This document shows positions 19,364 through 28,326 of a DNA stretch of 33,284 bases, piece after piece; the stretch's first letter is position 1; each line of letters starts with the position of its first letter. Position numbers and translations under genes: made by a program. The DNA is from Planctomycetota bacterium (GTDB lineage: Bacteria > Planctomycetota > Planctomycetia > Planctomycetales > Planctomycetaceae). Location: the NCBI GenBank assembly GCA_016872645.1, contig VGZH01000065.1:1-33284 (forward strand), written 5' to 3'. The notes below the pieces were generated by a model. That model did no database searches. It had not been told where the DNA came from and worked only from the letters and a program-made list of their open reading frames with translations.

Positions 19364-21067
19364 ATGGCCAAGCGATATCTGAGCGTGGACGAAGCGGCGG
19401 AAAAATTGGGAATCTCGAAAGACGAACTGAAACGTCTTCGAGAAAAAGGAGAGATTCGCGGTTTCGGCGACCGTGGCACGTTCAAATTCAAAGAGGACGA
19501 TGTGTATGAACTCGCTCGTCGTTTGACGCCCTCCTCCGATTCTGATGTGCCAATGATCGATGGCGACGATGATGCATCGGTGTTGGATGAGGATCCGGCC
19601 GCAGATGGCTCAGGCTTGAATGGAGCCCCCTCCATTATTCGCCGCCTGAGTGGTGCCGCACCGAGTGGTGCCGCACCGAGCGGTGACGCCGGCGAGACGA
19701 CTGGCAGCATCTTTGATGATTTCAGGGCCGGCGGAGACTCAGACAGCGATGTGCGACTGGATGATGACAGCGGCGCTCGGCTTGTGATGTCGGACAGCGA
19801 CAGCGACGTTCAACTGTCTCCTAGCGCCTCGGATTCAGGCAATCTGCAACCAAAGCCCGACAGCGACAGTGACGTGATGTTGGTAAGCGAGGAACCTGAC
19901 AGCGACGTCCATCTCGCGGGTGACGATGGCAGCGGAATCAACTTGGGACTGCAAAGTGACAGCGATGTACGATTGGTCTCCGCCGACTCAGACAGCGACG
20001 TGCAGCTACTCGATGACGCACTGCTGACTGAACCAAAATCAAAGATTAAGAAAGACAGTGATAGCGACGTCGCGGTACTTCCGGACAGCGGCTTCAACTT
20101 GGAATCCGCCGGCAGCGGCATCGGTAAAAAGAGTGGCGGTCGCAGCGAAGGCTTGTCAGACCTGATGGAAGACAGCGACATCGCTCCCGATCAAAGTAGC
20201 GAGATCTTGTTGACCGGTCTGAGTGGAGTCAATTTGTTGGGCCCACAGAGTGGCGTCGCTCTGGATCGCGTCGCCGACAGTGGAGTGTCACTGGAAAAGA
20301 AGGCTGCGGATGACGACAGCTATCTGGCGCTGTTTGATTCCCCTTCTGAAGAAGGCGGCATCAATCTCTCTGGTGACAGCGGTATTGCCCTGCACGCTGA
20401 CGGTGACGGCGAAGAGGACGACGACGGCATCACGCTCGCCGAGACTTCCGGGGATAGCGGCATCTCGCTTGAAGACGACGAGGACTTGCAACTCACCGAA
20501 ACACTGCCGGGAATGAAACCTTCCAAGAGCAAAAAGAAACCGGCCGACGAAGACGACAACATGAGCGATACGATGCTCGAGGTTCCGTCTGTCTCGGCCG
20601 ATGACCAGGGAGCTGAAAGCGATTTCGAGATCGGCGCGGTGGATGGCGGTAGCCAGGGTGACACCAGCGTGCTGCTCTTCGACGATGAGGACGAGACTGA
20701 CGACGGCGGAGCCCCGATGGTCAAGAAGAAGACCTCCGACGACGAAGACGAGGATTTCGAATTCAACGAGGCGGATGAAGATACGTCCGACGAGACCGAA
20801 GATGTCTTCGCCGGAGATGAAGCTTTCGACGAAGAATCGGACTTCGAAGGGGAAGAGGAACTGGAACCGGTCACCAAGGTCGTGGCGGGCGGTCCGATCG
20901 AACACCCGTGGGGAGCCGGCGTAGTCTCGTCGCTTGCGATTTCGTCAATCGTGATGATCTTCTGCGCAATGGCCTCGATCGAACTGGTTCGCAGCATGTG
21001 GGGCCATCAAGGCTACAGCCCCGCCAACGGCTGGCTCATCGAAACACTCGGCGGATTGTTCAAGTAA
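19364..21067 (+). CDS. Acidic repeat protein with N-terminal HTH and C-terminal membrane helix
   Basis: A 567-residue protein with an unusual layout. Residues 4-52 are an excisionase/MerR-type helix-turn-helix (YLSVDEAAEKLGISKDELKR, then a wing and a short helix). Residues 56-390 are extremely Asp/Ser-rich and carry short repeats: about eight of type SDVxL, mostly as DSDSDVRL or DSDSDVQL, followed by about nine of type SGIxL or SGVxL. Residues 400-510 are Asp/Glu-rich. Residues 518-542 are a single hydrophobic helix with a short C-terminal tail. GGGAG lies 10 bases before the ATG. Similar HTH plus SDSDV proteins occur in planctomycetes as hypothetical proteins, to my recollection. It may be a membrane-anchored DNA-binding protein; the function is unknown. 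Confidence 0.8.
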   Translation: MAKRYLSVDEAAEKLGISKDELKRLREKGEIRGFGDRGTFKFKEDDVYELARRLTPSSDSDVPMIDGDDDASVLDEDPAADGSGLNGAPSIIRRLSGAAPSGAAPSGDAGETTGSIFDDFRAGGDSDSDVRLDDDSGARLVMSDSDSDVQLSPSASDSGNLQPKPDSDSDVMLVSEEPDSDVHLAGDDGSGINLGLQSDSDVRLVSADSDSDVQLLDDALLTEPKSKIKKDSDSDVAVLPDSGFNLESAGSGIGKKSGGRSEGLSDLMEDSDIAPDQSSEILLTGLSGVNLLGPQSGVALDRVADSGVSLEKKAADDDSYLALFDSPSEEGGINLSGDSGIALHADGDGEEDDDGITLAETSGDSGISLEDDEDLQLTETLPGMKPSKSKKKPADEDDNMSDTMLEVPSVSADDQGAESDFEIGAVDGGSQGDTSVLLFDDEDETDDGGAPMVKKKTSDDEDEDFEFNEADEDTSDETEDVFAGDEAFDEESDFEGEEELEPVTKVVAGGPIEHPWGAGVVSSLAISSIVMIFCAMASIELVRSMWGHQGYSPANGWLIETLGGLFK

Positions 21068-21220
21068 CAGACCACGCGAGTTGCGTAGCTCAGTCGCTCC
21101 GCGATTGAGATTCCCTGTGTGTCATCGCTCGCAGGAAAAACGTGAAATCGGGGTTCGGTTGGCTTTAGGAGTGCGAGTCGCCCGAGCGAGTTGCCTACAA
21201 ATCGGCGAGTTACAGGGCGA

Positions 21221-22114
21221 CTATTCCATTGTTTCAATCGTGGCTTGCCAGCGAGCCTGTACGTCTTGATTGGACCCACCCAATCCGTCGCGCACTTGCA
21301 CTCGCAGACGATTGCCGCGTTGCTCGGCGGTCCCCACACCAATCATGAGGATGATCTCCTCATTGGGGCCGACTTCGGGTACCGCAGTAAACTCCATCTT
21401 GCCGTTGACGGGAGCGGAAACGCCATCACCGTCTTTGGAGACGAGCTTCACGTTCTCTGGCGAGCTCACTGTCACAGCGACTTGCGGAGCCGAGTGCTGG
21501 CCGATGTTACGGACTCGGATTCGACACCAGTTTGCGACACCAGAATTCGTTGTCGCAGACACCGACGATCCCTTCGCGGCGACTGGCTGCGAATGGCTGA
21601 TCGACTGCACGTCTGCAGTCGGAGCGGGAAGAAGTTCCACGGCGGGAGGAGCCGGTGGTGCCGACAGTGATTCAGGAGGCTTCTCGTCCGGAATCGGCGC
21701 GTTGTGGATCGCTTGCGTCGCAGTCGGCTCGGAAATCGGCAGCGAAATCGCACCTGCCTGTGCCGTTGCCGAGGTCATCGGCCGTTCTTGAGACGGCCTG
21801 GCCTGGCTGGCCAATCCAGAGGTCATCCCTTGGTTCGCGGGAAGATTCGCCGGAATTCCAGGGCGAGGCGATTTCGACTCAAAGAGATCGCCGACCCGAT
21901 CACCCGCGCGAGCCAGCTGGTGTCCGGTCGAACGCAACGGTTGAGTCACATTGTCCGTAACTTGGTCTAAACTCGCGCATCCCGAAACGCAGCCGAGCGA
22001 CAACACCGCCCACTGCCACCATCGGCGCACGCACCGGGCTGCCGGAGGCTCATCCAAGACTTCCAGCAACCAACTCGGCCCACGAACCTCAGTCACCGAC
22101 GAAATCTTTGTCAT
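21221..22114 (-). CDS. Lipoprotein with C-terminal DUF11/CARDB-like domain
   Basis: A 297-residue exported protein. The leader has a long 30-residue N-region, a hydrophobic stretch and a lipobox-like VSGC with Cys at 46. Residues about 80-180 are a Pro/Ala/Ser-rich linker. The last 110 residues resemble a DUF11 or CARDB-type immunoglobulin-like domain (WCRIRVRNIGQHSAPQVAVTV, then an EVGPNEEIIL segment), a fold used in surface scaffolds. The ATG at 22114 has a strong GGGAGGA 8 bases upstream; a GTG one codon earlier is less likely. It is the last gene of a four-gene minus-strand run, 45 bp after the HEAT-repeat gene, and converges with the acidic HTH gene. Confidence 0.8.
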   Translation of the reverse strand: MTKISSVTEVRGPSWLLEVLDEPPAARCVRRWWQWAVLSLGCVSGCASLDQVTDNVTQPLRSTGHQLARAGDRVGDLFESKSPRPGIPANLPANQGMTSGLASQARPSQERPMTSATAQAGAISLPISEPTATQAIHNAPIPDEKPPESLSAPPAPPAVELLPAPTADVQSISHSQPVAAKGSSVSATTNSGVANWCRIRVRNIGQHSAPQVAVTVSSPENVKLVSKDGDGVSAPVNGKMEFTAVPEVGPNEEIILMIGVGTAEQRGNRLRVQVRDGLGGSNQDVQARWQATIETME

Positions 22115-22159
22115 CACAGTGTCCTCCCAAATCCCTGACCCCTAGTCCCGACTCCCTAC

Positions 22160-24661
22160 TCAAGCCGCTCCCACAAGCGACTCGGAAATCCGTCGCAGCG
22201 AAGCCTGCGTGGCGTGGCGAACCTTGATGGAATTGTCGCTGATCGATGCAACCTGCAAGGCGGCCGTTGCGTCGCGAGCCTGTTGGCCAAAACGTCCCAA
22301 AGTCGTCGCCGCGTATCGCCGCACTTCAGCATTCGGATCGGCCAGAGTCTGTACGAGTGCCTGCACCATCGAGCGGTTGACGACCCCCAGTCGTCCCAAA
22401 CAATCGGCTGCCGCGCAACGCACGTCCGCATTGACGTCATGCAGCGCGACCAATAACGCGGGCATCGCTGATCGGGCCTCAGTTCCCACATGCCCCAGTG
22501 CGACGATCAGCAGTTGCCTGACCGCCGGATTGCGATGATTCAGCGACGCGATCATCTCCGAGACCGCCGATGCTCCGAGCCTTCCCAAATCTTGTGACGC
22601 ATTCCAGCGGACATCCACATCGATGTCCTCCAACTGAGCAATGAGATCGGCCGCCTCCAGCGGTTTCTCTGCTCCACACTCGACGACTGGCTCATCCGAC
22701 TGCTCCGGACAAAACAGCTTCAGTCCTGAAGCGGCCTGATTTGGATCGGCCTCCGGTGAGGACACGGCCCAATTTGTCGAAAACGCAGGCAAAGGATTGA
22801 CCGCTGGCAACGCCTGCTCCGATTCAGTGCCGCATCCCAAAGACTGCCGCAGGCCATTGCATTCCGGAACAGACTGAGCACATTGCGTCGCTTCCCTGTC
22901 GGTAGCGTCCTGAAGTGCTTGTGAAGGCGGTACAGAACTCCCCGCGTTGATCATTGTCAGCGTCGTCATCGCGCACCTTCGGACGCCGGGATCTACATCG
23001 CTCGTGGCCTGCCACAGAGCTGGAAGAACGATGTCAGTATCCGCCCCGATGCCTCCCAATGCCGATGCGATGTTGCGTCGTACCAATACATCAGGATCGG
23101 ACACCAACCGAACGAGTTCACCCACAGCCCTATGAGCAGAAGGACCGATCTGTCCCAACGCGAATGCCGCACGAGCTCTTACTGCCGCAAACTCGTCGGA
23201 CAAGGCCGCTCGCAGCGCGGGAACTGCCTCCATCGCATGAGCCCCAAACACTGAGAGCGCAAAGGCTGCTGCGGCGCGAACACCGGGGTCGGCATCTGCC
23301 AGGGCGAAGATGAGTTGTGGAACAGCGTCAATCGCGCCGAGTCCAATCTTTCCCAGCGAGATCGCCGCAGATTGCCGCACGCGAGCATCGTCGTCCTGCA
23401 AGGCCCGCACGAATGGCGATACCGCATCCCGCACGCCGTTTCCCAGCGAATCGACCGCCTCACCTGGCGTCGCGAATTCGATTGTTGAAGTGTCCGCTTC
23501 CAAGTTCGACCGCGTTGGCACCACTTCTGTTTCTGAGTTGTCCGCTGACGGAGTGCCGACCACCGATTGACTTAGCCATCCTCGCCACCAGCCCAACAGA
23601 CCAACGACTGTCAGCAGAGCCGCAACAGCCCAGTGCCGACCGTCGGACGATGCCAGGTCCGCTGCGGAGGAATCTACTGGCGTGGAAGCCGCATCCGTTT
23701 TTACAGACGAACGGGCCGTCCGATGCAACGCGACGGCATTCTCCACGGGAGTGAGCTGCATTCCGTCAACCAGTCGCTGGTACTGCTCCGCAAGCCCGGC
23801 GACTTCGACAGAACCTCGGCCGCGATCATTCAAGATCCTCGCTGCCGCTTCGCATGTGCGACGCACTTCCTGTCGCCGATTGGCGTTCAGATGATTCCAA
23901 TGTTGATCGATTTCTTCTGCGAATCTCCCGACCGCTCGCAAAGCCGCCGCTTGGACGTGCTCGTCAATGTCATCGATCGCACTTGCGAGGGCTGTGATGG
24001 CTGACGTCGATGGCCAACCGAGGTCGCCCAGTAACACAGCCACCGCCAAACGGAGATCATCGTCAGAATTTGCGAACAGGGTCACAAGTTGCGACGTTAT
24101 CGCCATTTTGTCGTTCTCATCCCATCTGGAATGAACTGCAGACAAACATGCGATGGCTTCTGCCTGGATGTCGGTCGCTGGACTTCGGAGACACTCGCTC
24201 AAAGCCGGCAGTGCCGCGTTGTCTTTCGAGGCCGAAACCGTCCGCAGAGCAATCAAGGCTGCACAGACCACCTCAGAATCCTGATCCCGCGTCGCATGCC
24301 AGAGCGCTGACTCGGCATTGCTCGCGAGGCGACCGATCCGCCCCAAAGCAGTTGCCGCCGCCCAACGAATTCGGACATCAGAATCGTCCAGTGCGCGGAT
24401 CAAGGCTGGTACCGCTTCGGCCGCGGACTCACCGAACTGGCTCAGCGCCCAGGCACTTGCTTGTCCAACGATGGGACTCTCGTGGCTGAGCGTTTCTACC
24501 ATCGCTCTCACCGCTGAACTGTCTCGTGTTTGTCCGGCATGAATGGCATTGGCGGCCAGCTGTTCCGCCGACGCTGGTTCGTCGGCGACAGCCGTCGATG
24601 CGGCGGCGCACAGCATCGCGCAGGCCAGCCATCGCAAGCTGAGGATCGTCGGTCGTCGCAT
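22160..24661 (-). CDS. HEAT-repeat protein with central membrane helix
   Basis: An 833-residue protein. A signal peptide covers about residues 1-26. HEAT/PBS-lyase-type helical repeats fill residues 50-290, recognisable by segments such as AVPALIRALDDSDVRIRWAA and AATALGRIG. A single hydrophobic helix lies at 343-365 with basic residues after it (WWRGW). More HEAT repeats follow at about 410-570 and 670-830, separated by a Cys- and Pro-containing linker. If the leader is cleaved, the first block is outside the cytoplasmic membrane and the other two are inside. HEAT arrays are protein-binding scaffolds; no enzymatic motif is seen. The ATG at 24661 has AGGAG upstream at about 7 bases; the frame extends further but would add non-leader sequence. 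Confidence 0.85.
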   Translation of the reverse strand: MRRPTILSLRWLACAMLCAAASTAVADEPASAEQLAANAIHAGQTRDSSAVRAMVETLSHESPIVGQASAWALSQFGESAAEAVPALIRALDDSDVRIRWAAATALGRIGRLASNAESALWHATRDQDSEVVCAALIALRTVSASKDNAALPALSECLRSPATDIQAEAIACLSAVHSRWDENDKMAITSQLVTLFANSDDDLRLAVAVLLGDLGWPSTSAITALASAIDDIDEHVQAAALRAVGRFAEEIDQHWNHLNANRRQEVRRTCEAAARILNDRGRGSVEVAGLAEQYQRLVDGMQLTPVENAVALHRTARSSVKTDAASTPVDSSAADLASSDGRHWAVAALLTVVGLLGWWRGWLSQSVVGTPSADNSETEVVPTRSNLEADTSTIEFATPGEAVDSLGNGVRDAVSPFVRALQDDDARVRQSAAISLGKIGLGAIDAVPQLIFALADADPGVRAAAAFALSVFGAHAMEAVPALRAALSDEFAAVRARAAFALGQIGPSAHRAVGELVRLVSDPDVLVRRNIASALGGIGADTDIVLPALWQATSDVDPGVRRCAMTTLTMINAGSSVPPSQALQDATDREATQCAQSVPECNGLRQSLGCGTESEQALPAVNPLPAFSTNWAVSSPEADPNQAASGLKLFCPEQSDEPVVECGAEKPLEAADLIAQLEDIDVDVRWNASQDLGRLGASAVSEMIASLNHRNPAVRQLLIVALGHVGTEARSAMPALLVALHDVNADVRCAAADCLGRLGVVNRSMVQALVQTLADPNAEVRRYAATTLGRFGQQARDATAALQVASISDNSIKVRHATQASLRRISESLVGAA

Positions 24662-24717
24662 CGGTTCATCTCCTGTGAGGATTGCGCCGTCAGGGGCGAC
24701 ATTCCCTGAATCCCAAT

Positions 24718-25818
24718 TCACGCGGCTGCTTGCTGTGGACGCTTGAGTTCGTTGGGTCGCTCGCCACTTTGTTCCAAGCTGAGAATTGTCGGCTCCGCCG
24801 GTCGGGACTTGACGACAGCGGAATCGGGTTCCAACAGCAACGTGCTCAGATCCGCTTCGACCGTAGATTCCGAAACCGACTGCAAGTCGCGTTGAGCAAC
24901 ACGGAGTTCATCACTGACGCGAGACAAGTGCTGACCAAAGAATTGCAGGCCGTTTTCCAAGACCACTTGCTCGTGGCGGAACTTCTCCACCCAGGTCTCC
25001 CTCAACTTGTCGAGTTCCGCCCGTTCGGCCCGAAGCTGCGCCGACTGGACGTCACGAGCCTGTCGCAATTCGTCTTCCTGATGCTGTCGAGCGTACGCCA
25101 GTTCTGACTGCACCTGTCGTACACGCGTATCGAACTCTTCTCGTTCGCGTCGCACCTGAGCCATCTCTTGTTCGCGTTGTCGAGCGAATTCCTGCTGCTG
25201 ATTCAACCGTTCCCGCTCGAATAGTCGACGAGCTTCCGCGAACTCCGCCTCGGCCTGACGTCGCCAATGCAATAGCTCTTCACGTTCACGCAAGCGTTGC
25301 GCCGCCAACTCGTCCTTCAGCCACTGCTGAGCGACCTCTTGGACCTCTTTTGCCGTCTGCAATGCAGCCCATTCCCAGTCCCGTTGGGTCGCCCAGTCAC
25401 TTTCGCAAGGGGACAACTCTTGTTTAATAGCCGCACGCTGCCGAGCCAAATCTTGAAAAAATGCCTCGCGCTGCTGCGACAGAATTTCTGTGACCCGCTG
25501 CTGATGCTCGACGCGTTGTCCCACGGCGGATGCATGCGACTGCTCGCGCCCTTCCTGATGCCGAGCCTTGTCTTTTTCAAGTTGTCCGGTCGCTGTTTCG
25601 AGAACGACGTTGGTGGCTTTGCGACTTTGAGATACCTCCTCACCGTGACCGATGCTGACGACTTCGGCCACAGGCTTTGGCCGAACGACCACCTGCGCCG
25701 AATGGACGTCAGACGTCCAACCATCAAAGAGATCACGCTCCAATTCAGCACGCTGACGAAGCCAGGCGTTATGAATCGATTCGGGACTGGGCACGGAACT
25801 TGATTTGGTCGACGTCAT
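24718..25818 (-). CDS. Coiled-coil protein of unknown function
   Basis: A 366-residue protein dominated by a long coiled coil (about residues 85-325), extremely rich in Gln, Glu, Arg and Ala, with no signal peptide or membrane helix. The first 80 residues and last 45 residues are less regular and are probably flexible. The start codon overlaps the stop of the preceding lipoprotein gene (ATGA), with GAGGAG 5 bases upstream, which argues for coupled translation and a partner relationship. The HEAT-repeat gene follows 56 bp after its stop. I see no catalytic motif. A cytoplasmic filament or spacer linked to the membrane HEAT protein is one possibility, but that is inference from order alone. Confidence 0.75.
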   Translation of the reverse strand: MTSTKSSSVPSPESIHNAWLRQRAELERDLFDGWTSDVHSAQVVVRPKPVAEVVSIGHGEEVSQSRKATNVVLETATGQLEKDKARHQEGREQSHASAVGQRVEHQQRVTEILSQQREAFFQDLARQRAAIKQELSPCESDWATQRDWEWAALQTAKEVQEVAQQWLKDELAAQRLREREELLHWRRQAEAEFAEARRLFERERLNQQQEFARQREQEMAQVRREREEFDTRVRQVQSELAYARQHQEDELRQARDVQSAQLRAERAELDKLRETWVEKFRHEQVVLENGLQFFGQHLSRVSDELRVAQRDLQSVSESTVEADLSTLLLEPDSAVVKSRPAEPTILSLEQSGERPNELKRPQQAAA

Positions 25819-26930
25819 CGCGACTCCTCTTTGCTGCTCGTAGTCTCCTCGTCGGTCACGACGGAGTCAGAATCCAGTTCCTCAATACCGGTCGCTTGGG
25901 GATCGAGATCCACCCGCCGAGGCTCGCCAGAACGGATATCGTTCACTTCCACCGACTTTTCGTCTTGCACAACATTTGCCGTGCTGCCCGGCGTACGCTT
26001 CATCACAAGTTGCCTCAGCCACTCGGTGCGTTGCCTCGCGTCGTTCAGGCGTCGCAACCGAAGATCCTCAAAGACCTGTTCGACCAAGATCGACACGTCC
26101 TGCGGTCGGATGGACGGCTCATCATCCACATTGGATGGCATCTTCTCTTTCTCTGCGGAGGTGGTTTCAGTCACTTCAGGCAACTCCTTCGCGAGAACGA
26201 CGGATCTTGAAAACAACCCTCTCGGCTGATCATCCGAAGCAGACTCCTCCGGCCCCTGAATTTGCTCATGCGGCCTTTGATCTGTCCTCGACTTAGCTTT
26301 GACGACGGAGCTGGCCGGACTGATGACTGGCACCTTTGTCCCGTTCGCAGGCTCGCTCTCGCCATCGAAGACGTCCTCAAAAGGCGCTTTCTGCAGCGCG
26401 GCGGAATGCGCGGAGACGGACCGTGCCTGTGGAATCTCTCGCTCGAATTCGGCAAACGATCCGGAATGCTGCAACTCAACGATGGATGTCGAGGAAACCT
26501 TTGTTGGAGAACTGATCGCCTGCAATCTCTCTGAATTGGACAGCACCGGGACGACCGACACCGCGGGCTGAGCCAGCGGCAATGCCTCGCGCCTAACCGG
26601 TACGAATTGCGTACTGCGGGATTGTGCCTTTGGCGTGACGGCCAGAGGCTGTGTGGTTTCCTGCGGAAGTTGCGATCCTTCGTTGGCCACTTTGGCCGCC
26701 ACGGGATGAGCGGCGATTCCAGGTGACGTCGCGACTTGGGGTGGTGGCAAAAACTTCGATTGACCGCGGTGAAGAGGCCCGGCCACTTTGACTTTCGGAC
26801 GTGACTCGCGACGGTCAGCCACAGACTGAATCTTGTGACTCATCACCGCCGCGCGCCAGTCTTGCCCGTGAAGACAACCGGTCAGCCCGATGCAGAAGAG
26901 AGTCGTCCAAGGCCAGAATGGATGTCGCAT
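25815..26930 (-). CDS. Proline/serine-rich lipoprotein
   Basis: A 371-residue protein with a short leader ending in lipobox LTGC (Cys at 19). Most of the rest is low-complexity, rich in Pro, Ser, Val, Gln and Glu, without a recognisable fold. A helical, Arg-rich piece at about 285-315 (SILVEQVFEDLRLRRLNDARQ) may be the only ordered part. The C-terminus is very acidic and ends at a TGA that overlaps the next start codon by 4 bp. The ATG at 26930 is preceded by GCGAG at about 8 bases; a GTG at 26939 is the alternative. It is the first gene of the four-gene minus-strand run, so the promoter probably lies at about 26940-27050. Confidence 0.72.
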   Translation of the reverse strand: MRHPFWPWTTLFCIGLTGCLHGQDWRAAVMSHKIQSVADRRESRPKVKVAGPLHRGQSKFLPPPQVATSPGIAAHPVAAKVANEGSQLPQETTQPLAVTPKAQSRSTQFVPVRREALPLAQPAVSVVPVLSNSERLQAISSPTKVSSTSIVELQHSGSFAEFEREIPQARSVSAHSAALQKAPFEDVFDGESEPANGTKVPVISPASSVVKAKSRTDQRPHEQIQGPEESASDDQPRGLFSRSVVLAKELPEVTETTSAEKEKMPSNVDDEPSIRPQDVSILVEQVFEDLRLRRLNDARQRTEWLRQLVMKRTPGSTANVVQDEKSVEVNDIRSGEPRRVDLDPQATGIEELDSDSVVTDEETTSSKEESR

Positions 26931-27112
26931 GAAATGCACTCGCCGAAACAGTACCCGAACTTCGAGCGGGGTTGCCGCGCAACGTCTTCCAAGAAGACAC
27001 CTCGGGTTTATCGGTTAGGCAAAGGCTTCCGGATTACGCCATTCTGACAGTCACGCAATCTGAAGAACTTGAACGGACGCAACGAACGGCAAGAAGTGCC
27101 GCAATGACTTGC

Positions 27113-28249
27113 TCACGGCGGCGACAGCATCACTAGGCCCTGCTTTTGAAATTGCTCCAGCCACTGCGCCAGAATCGCGTCCCCAATCGATGATGACTTG
27201 CGAAGCTCTTCGACCGGCTTGCCCCAGTAGAAGCTGATCCAGCCTGATGCATGGTCGCGCGAACGATTCAAGAACTCGATCATCTGCGGCGGTGAACACT
27301 TCAGCGGAAACGTCTCTTCGATGACGACCGGCTTCCCGACGTCGGCGAAGCCCTTCAATGTTGCAAGTTGCTCGTCGAGCTTTCCATTTTCGGGATACAA
27401 GTGGATGCACAGGAAATCGAGATCCTCCGCAACTTTGGTCGGCACGAAGCCGGATGTCAGACCCGGCCGATCCAGACTCCAATCGACCAGTCCAACCGTG
27501 ACAAGATGCCGCCGATCCACTTCCCGAATCGCTGTGACCAACTCATGAATCCACGCCTTCGCGATTTCTGGACGTGGTCGCTCCTTCTGATCGAGCGTGA
27601 TGAACTGCACGAAGTGCTTCCCCGCAAACGGTGGCCCCAGCCATTCCCCCTCCTTGCGGCGACCGCCCGGCACGACCGGCTCATTCATCAGGTCGTAGCA
27701 GAAGATCGCCGGGCTGTTTGCACATTGCTTCGCGACCGCTCGCCAGAACGTCGCTTGTGTTGTCCAGCGTTCTTTTTCGTTGAGCTTATCGTACCATTCC
27801 GGCACGTCGTTCTTGTGGTAGCAACCCAGGCCCGTCAGATCGAGATACAGCTTCTCGCGTTCCGCCAATGCCACCAGCTTTGCGAGTTGAGTCAATCCCT
27901 TTTCGTTCGGCTGCTCTGGCCCCGACAGAAACTTTTCCACCTGCAAATGAATTCGCGCGACGTTCGCCCCTAGCGCCTTCATCTCTCGAAAGTCTGATTC
28001 AACGTCGGCCCAGTGTTCCTCCCAGTAGTCCTCCAGCAGACGCCCAGCGGCGTCGTGATCGTAGTTGAAACCCCATGGCACAAAGCGGCGACCTCCGGGA
28101 TTCAACTCGAACGACGGCGTGCCTTTTGACACTACGATCCAAGGCACCTCGTCCGCCGCGAGCCAATTCGACGGAAACGCACTCATCCCGAGGCCAACAA
28201 GCATCATCCATCGAACGATTCGAGTAATCTGAGATTCACGAGTGGTCAT
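27113..28249 (-). CDS. GH5-like glycoside hydrolase (exported)
   Basis: A 378-residue protein with a signal peptide (to about residue 32) and a TIM-barrel domain of the clan A, GH5-like cellulase type. The acid/base Glu is in CYDLMNEPV (Glu 190) and the probable nucleophile in PVVIEETFP (Glu 311 or 312). Other barrel landmarks are GFNYDHD, GANVARIHLQ and IHLYPENG. Such enzymes cleave beta-linked glucans, mannans or related sugars; the substrate is not evident. The start at 28249 has GAGG six bases upstream. It diverges from the Cys-rich gene and lies 182 bp upstream of the lipoprotein gene on the same strand, so it may or may not belong to that run. Confidence 0.85.
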   Translation of the reverse strand: MTTRESQITRIVRWMMLVGLGMSAFPSNWLAADEVPWIVVSKGTPSFELNPGGRRFVPWGFNYDHDAAGRLLEDYWEEHWADVESDFREMKALGANVARIHLQVEKFLSGPEQPNEKGLTQLAKLVALAEREKLYLDLTGLGCYHKNDVPEWYDKLNEKERWTTQATFWRAVAKQCANSPAIFCYDLMNEPVVPGGRRKEGEWLGPPFAGKHFVQFITLDQKERPRPEIAKAWIHELVTAIREVDRRHLVTVGLVDWSLDRPGLTSGFVPTKVAEDLDFLCIHLYPENGKLDEQLATLKGFADVGKPVVIEETFPLKCSPPQMIEFLNRSRDHASGWISFYWGKPVEELRKSSSIGDAILAQWLEQFQKQGLVMLSPP

Positions 28250-28326
28250 CTTGGACCTCGATCTACTGGCTCATCTGCGTTGTGTTGAGACGGCGAAAGC
28301 GTATCATCGCGGCGCCTGAAGTTCCT

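Noticed and set aside
20288-20997. Minus-strand frames of over 200 codons opposite the acidic HTH gene
   Set aside because: Ser/Val-rich translations are antisense of Asp/Glu/Ser codons; the plus-strand frame has the HTH, repeats and membrane helix in order.
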